Shown: positions 59,192-64,000 of the stretch, piece by piece
Layout of the letters: every line of letters begins with the position of its first letter
How positions within the stretch are numbered: position 1 is the stretch's first letter
Origin: Bradyrhizobium macuxiense
GTDB taxonomy: Bacteria; Pseudomonadota; Alphaproteobacteria; Rhizobiales; Xanthobacteraceae
Assembly (NCBI RefSeq): GCF_007993935.1
Contig: NZ_VITY01000021.1
Coordinates: forward strand, 1 to 64,000
Direction of reading: 5' to 3'
Length of the DNA: 64,000 bases
The notes under the pieces: generated by a model
What the model was told of the DNA's origin: nothing
Seen by the model: the letters and a program-made list of their open reading frames with translations, nothing else
Databases searched by the model: none
Program-made: the position numbers and the translations under genes

Positions 59192-60820
59192 CTAGCTCTT
59201 CTGCGTGTAGAGCAGCGGCACCGCGGAATCCACCATCACCTCGATCAGGCTGGCACCCTGATGCGACAAAGCGCGCTGGTAGGCGCCAGGAAGCTCGGCC
59301 GATTTGGTCACCCGCACCGCGTCGCAACCCATGCCTTCGGCGAGCTTGACGAAATCGATGCCGGGCAAATCGAGGCCCGGCACGTTGCGCACCTGCATGA
59401 CCTGGCTGAACGAGCGCATCGCGCCGTAGCCGGAATTGTTCATCACCACGACCGTCAGCGGCAGCTTGCGCTGCGCCGCGGTCCATAGCGCCTGGATCGA
59501 ATACATCGCCGAGCCGTCGCCGATCAGACAGACCGTGCGACCTGTGCCGCGGCCGAGCGCCATGCCGACCGCCGCCGGCAGGCTGTAGCCGAGGCCGCCA
59601 CTCGCCATGGTGTAGAAGCTGTCCTGGCCGCGCATCGGCATCGCCTTCTGCATCAGCGGACGATGCGACGGCACTTCCTCGACCAGCGCATCATGCGGCC
59701 CCATCGCGGCCGACAGCGCGTGCAGCGCGTATTCGGCGGGGATCGGATCGCCGGCCGCGGGCGCCGGCGGCAGGATGCGGCCGGCCGGCGCGATGCGCCT
59801 GGTCTCGGGCAGCAGCTCGAGCAGCGCCGTCAGTGCCGGCTTCATCGTCGCGACGATGCTGTGGCCGGTCGGCGTCATCGCGGCGGCGTCGGCATCGTCG
59901 GTGATCTGGAAGATCGTGGTCGCGCCGTCGAAGATCGCGGCATGGCCCTCGACATGGAAGGTGAAGACCGGCGCGCCGACCACGACGACGAGATCGTGAT
60001 CGCGCAAGGCATCGGAGAGCTGGCCAGGCGCGGCGTGCAGGAAGCCGGCAAATTGCGGATGCCGTTCGGGGAACGAGCAGCGCGCCGAGAACGGGCTCGC
60101 CCACACCGCGGCCTTGGTCTTCTCGGCGACCTTGACCATGAGATCGACGGCCTCGGCGCGATCGACGGCGGGGCCGACGACGAGGGCAGGGCGCTTGGCC
60201 TCGCCTAGCGCGGCCACCAGTGCCTGCATCGCGGCCGCATCGGGGCCGATTTCGCGGCTGACCTGGCGGGCGTCGAGCGGCTGTGTCGCGTGCGCCCAGT
60301 CGTCGATCGGCACCGAGACGAAGGTCGGCCCGCAGGGCGGCTGCATCGCGACGTAATAGGCGCGCGCGATCGCGGCCGGCACGTCCTCGGCGCGCGCCGG
60401 CTCGACCGCGAATTTCACGTAAGGGCGCGGAAATTCGGAGGCGCGCTCGGCATAGAGGAACGCCTGCAGCGGCATGATCGAGCGCGCCTGCTGGCCCGCG
60501 GTGATCACCATCGGCGTCTGGTTGCGGTAGGCGTTGTAGATGTTGCCGAGCGCGTTGCCGACGCCGGCCGCCGAATGCAGATTGACGAAGCCGGCATTGC
60601 GCGTCGCCAGCGCATAGCCGTCGGCCATGCCGACGACCGAGGCCTCCTGCAGGCCGAGCACGTAATCGATGTCGTCGGGCCAGTCGCTCAGGAACGGCAG
60701 CTCGGTGGAGCCGGGATTGCCGAAAACCTTCCTGATGCCCCACGCGCGCAGCAGCCCGAAGGTGGCGTCCTTGACGCTGACGGTCTTGCCTTTGCTGGCG
60801 GCGGGTTTGCGCGACGACAT
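59192..60820 (-). CDS. mdlC: Benzoylformate decarboxylase-like ThDP enzyme
   Basis: The protein has 542 residues from MSSRKPAASKG (GGGAGCC upstream). ThDP features: Glu59 in GLQEASVVGMADGYA and the diphosphate motif GDGSAMYSIQALWTAAQ followed by MNNSGYGAMRS. The residues known to define benzoylformate decarboxylase are kept: Ser38 in FGNPGSTELPFL, His82 in NLHSAAGVGNALG, and a later His in PVFTFHVEGH. It should decarboxylate benzoylformate or another aryl/branched 2-oxo acid to the aldehyde. No mandelate genes are adjacent. The symbol is by similarity. Confidence 0.85.
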   Translation of the reverse strand: MSSRKPAASKGKTVSVKDATFGLLRAWGIRKVFGNPGSTELPFLSDWPDDIDYVLGLQEASVVGMADGYALATRNAGFVNLHSAAGVGNALGNIYNAYRNQTPMVITAGQQARSIMPLQAFLYAERASEFPRPYVKFAVEPARAEDVPAAIARAYYVAMQPPCGPTFVSVPIDDWAHATQPLDARQVSREIGPDAAAMQALVAALGEAKRPALVVGPAVDRAEAVDLMVKVAEKTKAAVWASPFSARCSFPERHPQFAGFLHAAPGQLSDALRDHDLVVVVGAPVFTFHVEGHAAIFDGATTIFQITDDADAAAMTPTGHSIVATMKPALTALLELLPETRRIAPAGRILPPAPAAGDPIPAEYALHALSAAMGPHDALVEEVPSHRPLMQKAMPMRGQDSFYTMASGGLGYSLPAAVGMALGRGTGRTVCLIGDGSAMYSIQALWTAAQRKLPLTVVVMNNSGYGAMRSFSQVMQVRNVPGLDLPGIDFVKLAEGMGCDAVRVTKSAELPGAYQRALSHQGASLIEVMVDSAVPLLYTQKS

Positions 60821-61122
60821 CGGGCGGCTCCCATTTCTGTCTTGTTTGGTTCCGTCATTGCGCGCGGCAAAAGCGGAAAGGCAATCCACCTGTCGATGGA
60901 TTGCCTGACGATGTCAAGCCGCGGCGGCCTGGTTGCCGCGGCAACGGCTGAAAATTGCCAAGGCGGTCCACGTCATCCCCGCGCAACGGCTACGCCGTTG
61001 TCGCTGGAGGTGCGAGCGGAGCGAGCCTCGAAGGATGCGTGGCCCGAGTGTGGCCGTCGATCCTTCGAGACGCGCGCTGATGCGCGCTCCTCAGGATGAC
61101 GGATGACGTTCCCGCTGTGCAG
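60821..61122. other. Repeat-filled gap between BFD and beta-lactamase genes
   Basis: The 302-bp gap is largely repeats. A degenerate family 1 element occupies 60854-60912 (GTCATTGCGCGCGG, GGCAATCCACC, GATGGATTGCC), and a family 3 element covers 60971-61101. The promoter of the benzoylformate decarboxylase gene must lie at its left end. No gene was found. Confidence 0.7.
60971..61101. repeat. Interspersed inverted repeat, family 3, copy 2
   Basis: It contains GAGCCTCGAAGGATGC and the inverse ATCCTTCGAGACGCGCGC followed by GCGCTCCTCAGGATGACG, the same right arm as 54943-55042, with a longer left portion CGTCATCCCCGCGCAACGGC. It is intergenic and non-coding. Confidence 0.8.
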
Positions 61123-62007
61123 CTAGTTGGCCTTCAGCGCCGCGGTCTGCTTGGCGAGCTGCTTGTCGAAATCCTGCTCCAGCCCCGCCACATAGCTGGC
61201 GTTCTCGCCCGGCTTGACGAACGGGTTCGGTGCGCCGTCCTTCATCTGCGCGCGCTTGGCCTGCATGTCGTAGACCTCCGGATGCGGCCCGAGCAGCACG
61301 TCGACCTTCATCGCCTTGACCTTGGCGAAGGTCGAGCGGTAGTCGTCGACGATGCCGGGATAGGTCGGACGGCCGACCAGCCGGTTCAGCGCCACGGTTC
61401 CGCTGCAGAAGAACAGCACGTTGCGCTGCGCGTTGCCGTCCTTCACGGTCATCTCCCAGCTGGTGCAGCCGGGCGAATGGCCGGGCGTCGCGTGCGCGGT
61501 CAGCGTGGTGTCGCCGAGCGTCACCTTGTCGCCTTCCTTCACGGTGCGGTCGACCTTGACAGGCGTAAAGGCCAGATCGGCGTTGCTCTCGTCGCCCGGA
61601 TAGTAGCCGCCCTCGAGCAGGGGCTTGTCGCGCTCGCCGGCGATCATTTGCGCGCCGGTCTCCTTCTTGATCTCGGCAAAGCCGCCGGTGTGATCGAGAT
61701 GGGCGTGGCTGTTGAGGATGATTTTGATGTCGGCGACCTTGAAGCCGAGCTTCGTGATGTTGTCCTTGATCATGCCGGTCGACTGCTGCATCGCGGTATC
61801 GATCAGGATCAGGCCTTGCGACGTCTTGATGATGTAGACCGCGATCCCGTCGGTGCCGACATAGTAGATGTTGTCGATCAGCTCATACGGTTCGAACGGC
61901 GCGGTCCATTTCTTCATGACCGTGGCCATGAAATCCTTCAGCGTCTGTGCCTGCGCACCGGTTGCGATCAGCGCGAGCGCGCACAGCGCGGCTGCGATCG
62001 TCCTCAT
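61123..62007 (-). CDS. blaBJP: Subclass B3 metallo-beta-lactamase, BJP-1 type
   Basis: The 294-residue precursor has a signal peptide (IAAALCALALIATGAQA, cleavage near 20) and the B3 zinc ligands His101, His103, Asp105 and His106 (SHAHLDHTGGF), His177 (TPGHSPGCTSW) and His242 (LGPHPEVYDM). The body, for example QTLKDFMATVMKKWTAPFEP, is nearly identical to what I recall of the BJP-1 enzyme of Bradyrhizobium japonicum. It would hydrolyse beta-lactams including carbapenems in the periplasm. It is an ancestral chromosomal gene with no mobile context. Confidence 0.92.
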   Translation of the reverse strand: MRTIAAALCALALIATGAQAQTLKDFMATVMKKWTAPFEPYELIDNIYYVGTDGIAVYIIKTSQGLILIDTAMQQSTGMIKDNITKLGFKVADIKIILNSHAHLDHTGGFAEIKKETGAQMIAGERDKPLLEGGYYPGDESNADLAFTPVKVDRTVKEGDKVTLGDTTLTAHATPGHSPGCTSWEMTVKDGNAQRNVLFFCSGTVALNRLVGRPTYPGIVDDYRSTFAKVKAMKVDVLLGPHPEVYDMQAKRAQMKDGAPNPFVKPGENASYVAGLEQDFDKQLAKQTAALKAN

Positions 62008-62139
62008 GGTTTTGCCTCCCCTGCCTGTTATTGTTCGTGCACGGGCCGCACTATGCGTGCTGGCAACGCCGGGAGCAAGCGGCCGGCGGCAAGCCGCCGG
62101 ACAAGGCGACCCGCCGTCCGGCGCATGCCTGTTCTGCGA

Positions 62140-62523
62140 TCAGCTCGCGTATTGCGCGATGCCGTTGCCGAACGACCAGTTTTCCTTGGCAACCTCGACG
62201 AGGTTGATGAAGACATCGTCCGGGCGTACCTGCAGCTGGCTCTGGAAATCGTCGGCGATCCGCTTGTAGAACGCTTTCTTCATCTCGATCGAACGCCCGG
62301 CATTCAGGGTGATCTGGATGAAGATGAGATCGTCGCTGTAGGTGTTGCCGAGATAGTTGTCGGCGTAGTTCAGGTCACCGCGATCATGCTCGGTGATGAT
62401 CTGAAACTTGTCGTTCTCCGGCACGTTGATGATCTCCCGCATCGCCTTGTAGACGATCTCGCCCAGTGTCTTGCGATACTCGGCGGACCTGCCGCGCTTC
62501 AGGTCGATACGAACGAATGGCAT
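62140..62523 (-). CDS. Tautomerase-family protein
   Basis: The 127-residue protein starts MPFVRIDLKRGRSAEYRKTL, so Pro1 after Met removal is the catalytic base of the tautomerase superfamily. Length and the ITLNAGRSIEMKKAFYKRIA segment point to the fused-repeat malonate semialdehyde decarboxylase/MSAD-like or tautomerase_3 group rather than the 62-residue 4-oxalocrotonate form. It may act on a 2-oxo/enol acid. Monocistronic, between the beta-lactamase and HxlR genes. Confidence 0.85.
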   Translation of the reverse strand: MPFVRIDLKRGRSAEYRKTLGEIVYKAMREIINVPENDKFQIITEHDRGDLNYADNYLGNTYSDDLIFIQITLNAGRSIEMKKAFYKRIADDFQSQLQVRPDDVFINLVEVAKENWSFGNGIAQYAS

Positions 62524-62635
62524 GGTGGTCTCCTGTATGATGCGGGACCCGGCCGGATCGGCCCCGTGTGATCGAGACGCTGCGGCGGCGCGAATGTTTT
62601 GCGCGTCGTCCGCCTGCGCCGGCGGCGTCGGAAAT

Positions 62636-63142
62636 TCAGCGGGCCGCCTTGAAGGCCTCCCAGCGCGCGTCGCGTTCCCTTTGGTATTTCGGCGTCCGTT
62701 CCCCGGCCATGTCCTCGCGATGTACCGGCTCGCCGCAGGACTCGCAGACCGGGCCGAGCCCGGCCGGCTTGCCGCAGACGAGGTGTGTGTAGTTCATCGA
62801 GCGCCCCTCCCTCGGTGATTTGCACCAGGTCTCGCCCCAGGCGCGCAGCGCCATCAGCACCGGAAAGAACGCCGCGCCCTTCTCGGTGAGGTGATATTCG
62901 TGGCGCAACGGGTGCTTGTTGTAGACGCGCCGCGTCACCATGCCGTCCGCTTCCAGCTTTTTCAGCCGCGCAGCGATCATCTGCGGCGTGCCGCCGGTCT
63001 GCGCCTGGATTTCCTCGAAGCGATGACTGCGCGCGAACAATTCGCGCAAAACCAGTACAGTCCAGCGGTCGCCTACGACGGTTTCGGCGCGGGCGACCGG
63101 ACACAGCGTTTGGTCAGTCGTGTTGTCCTTGATTTTCGCCAT
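62636..63142 (-). CDS. HxlR-family regulator with extra C-terminal Cys motif
   Basis: The protein has 168 residues from ATG 63142 (a GTG one codon earlier is possible). The HxlR winged helix spans about 14-108: CPVARAETVVGDRWTVLVLR, QTGGTPQMIAARLKKLEADG and EYHLTEKGAAFFPVL. Beyond the usual HxlR length there is a tail with Cys123, Cys133 and Cys136 (LVCGKPAGLGPVCESCGEP), resembling a small zinc ribbon or redox site. Cys14 at the HTH start is also typical of redox HxlR sensors. It is divergent from the VOC gene, its probable target. Confidence 0.9.
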   Translation of the reverse strand: MAKIKDNTTDQTLCPVARAETVVGDRWTVLVLRELFARSHRFEEIQAQTGGTPQMIAARLKKLEADGMVTRRVYNKHPLRHEYHLTEKGAAFFPVLMALRAWGETWCKSPREGRSMNYTHLVCGKPAGLGPVCESCGEPVHREDMAGERTPKYQRERDARWEAFKAAR

Positions 63143-63255
63143 CACGATTTCTTCATCGGTCTTGTGACTATGAATTTCATAGCAATATGGCCCGGCATCG
63201 TCGCAAATGCAATGGGCCGCATTCGGCCCGGTCTTTCATCACCAAGGAGCGAGCC

Positions 63256-63861
63256 ATGACCACCGAACAGGCGCCGGCAGCGGCGAAAGTCGATCTGAAG
63301 CTCGAGGTCGTCGTCATTCCCGCCGCCGACGTCGACCGTGCCAAGCGCTTCTACCAGGACCTCGGCTGGCGGCTTGATGCCGACTTCGTCAGGCCCGACG
63401 GCTCGCGCGCCGTGCAACTCACGCCGCCGGGTTCGCCGACCTCGATCCATCTCGGCTCGGGAGCCGGGCTGCCGCGCTTCCTGATCGTCAACGACATTGA
63501 GAGGGCGCGCGCCGAGCTGATCGCGCGTGGCGCCGACGTCAGCGAGGTGTTTCATCGCGGCGCCGAAGGTCGCATCAAGGGACCGGATCCGGAGCGCCCG
63601 AGCTACGGCTCGCTCGCCACCTTCAACGATCCCGACGGCAATGTTTGGCTGCTGCAGCAGGTCACGCAGCGGCTGCCGGGCCGCGTCGACGGCAACAGCA
63701 CGACTTTCAATTCATCTGCGGATCTCGCCGCCGCGCTCCGCCGCGCAGCGGCAGCCCATGGCGAGCATGAGAAGCGGACCGGCGGACACGATGCGAACTG
63801 GCCGGACTGGTACGCCGAATACATCGTCCGCGAGCAGGCCGGCAAGCCGCTGCCCGAATGA
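63256..63861 (+). CDS. VOC-family (glyoxalase-like) protein
   Basis: The protein has 201 residues from MTTEQAP (AAGGAGC upstream). It has a single VOC unit: LEVVVIPAADVDRAKRFYQD, FNDPDGNVWLLQQV with the Glu/His-type metal positions replaced in part (DPDGNVWLLQ). A C-terminal extension of ~60 residues includes DLAAALRRAAAAHGEHEKRT and ANWPDWYAEYIVREQ. The fold holds glyoxalase I, extradiol dioxygenases and antibiotic-binding proteins; activity here is not determined. Divergent from the HxlR-type gene. Confidence 0.85.
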   Translation: MTTEQAPAAAKVDLKLEVVVIPAADVDRAKRFYQDLGWRLDADFVRPDGSRAVQLTPPGSPTSIHLGSGAGLPRFLIVNDIERARAELIARGADVSEVFHRGAEGRIKGPDPERPSYGSLATFNDPDGNVWLLQQVTQRLPGRVDGNSTTFNSSADLAAALRRAAAAHGEHEKRTGGHDANWPDWYAEYIVREQAGKPLPE

Positions 63862-63916
63862 CCGGAAGGTCGCCACAACACTCGCAACAGGCCGCGCGCG
63901 GCCAGGGAGACATTCG

Positions 63917-64000
63917 ATGCCTGAGACCGTTTATCCGCGCGAGAGAACCGCGCTGCTGCTTGTCGATCCCTACAACGATTTCCTCTCCAAGGGCGGCAAG
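63917..64000 (+). CDS. Isochorismatase-family hydrolase (5' end only)
   Basis: The first 28 codons lie in the window: TALLLVDPYNDFLSKGGK contains the catalytic Asp of the isochorismatase fold in the usual N-terminal strand. AGGGAGA lies upstream of the ATG. It follows the VOC gene by 55 bp and is probably in the same transcript. The Lys and Cys of the triad lie beyond the window. Confidence 0.75.
   Translation, partial: MPETVYPRERTALLLVDPYNDFLSKGGK

Noticed and set aside
1-64000. tRNA, rRNA, CRISPR array or riboswitch
   Set aside because: No tRNA T-loop/cloverleaf, no rRNA core segment, no regularly spaced short direct repeats and no recognisable riboswitch core were seen on either strand by eye. 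A covariance-model scan would be decisive.

Overview
This is a high-GC window (well above 60% G+C in most genes) with short intergenic gaps, alphaproteobacterial gene content and several families of imperfect palindromic repeats. It reads as a chromosomal segment of Bradyrhizobium or a very close relative (Nitrobacteraceae). The best pointers are a minimal ~1000-residue PutA divergent from an Lrp-type PutR, a subclass B3 metallo-beta-lactamase matching the BJP-1 type of Bradyrhizobium, and interspersed repeats of the kind common in this genus. No rRNA, tRNA or CRISPR array was seen.

Layout. 0-1.4 kb: tail of an IS110-like transposase, then a LuxR-type regulator overlapping an HtrA-like protein that has lost its catalytic His and Ser. 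1.5-7.8 kb: two AraC regulators around a cupin, a flavin monooxygenase, an alpha/beta hydrolase and an iron-type maleylacetate reductase-like enzyme, probably a catabolic block. 7.8-20 kb: Tat-exported GH1 beta-glucosidase, secreted M1 aminopeptidase, AlsS-like acetolactate synthase, phosphoglucomutase, an epimerase overlapping a DapA-family aldolase, and an orphan CoxL-like molybdenum hydroxylase. 20.0-23.8 kb: a more AT-rich accessory island with a DUF5677-like/membrane protein pair, a frameshifted membrane-anchored gene and a PIN-domain nuclease abutting a conserved unknown partner.

23.9-34 kb: an enoyl-CoA hydratase/acyl-CoA dehydrogenase/acyl-CoA dehydrogenase operon, a LemA-TPM-TPM operon, a glutathione S-transferase, an MHS-type transporter, a cNMP-binding protein overlapping an MBL hydrolase, and a coiled-coil envelope protein with a clear terminator. 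34.2-36.8 kb: a periplasmic heme-motif protein whose 3' end is duplicated about 0.8 kb downstream, around an AT-richer insert, followed by a 54-residue membrane protein. 36.9-47.6 kb: CaiB-type CoA transferase, PutA/PutR, a TPR protein, a cold-shock protein, SorAB-type sulfite dehydrogenase and a small secreted protein.

47.7-64 kb: a redox-sensor-like adenylate cyclase (six membrane segments, 2Fe-2S domain, class III cyclase), a GT39 glycosyltransferase, YcjX/YcjF, a hemolysin III protein and an SDR. Then comes a 3-kb block (isochorismatase, TetR, HpaB/4-hydroxybutyryl-CoA dehydratase-like flavoprotein) flanked by ~225-bp direct repeats. The window closes with benzoylformate decarboxylase, the BJP-1-type beta-lactamase, a tautomerase, a divergent HxlR/VOC pair and the start of a second isochorismatase-fold gene. 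Overall the segment is dominated by catabolic, redox and envelope functions. The least explained pieces are the 20-23.8 kb island, the pseudoprotease pair, the cyclase and the repeat-driven rearrangements.
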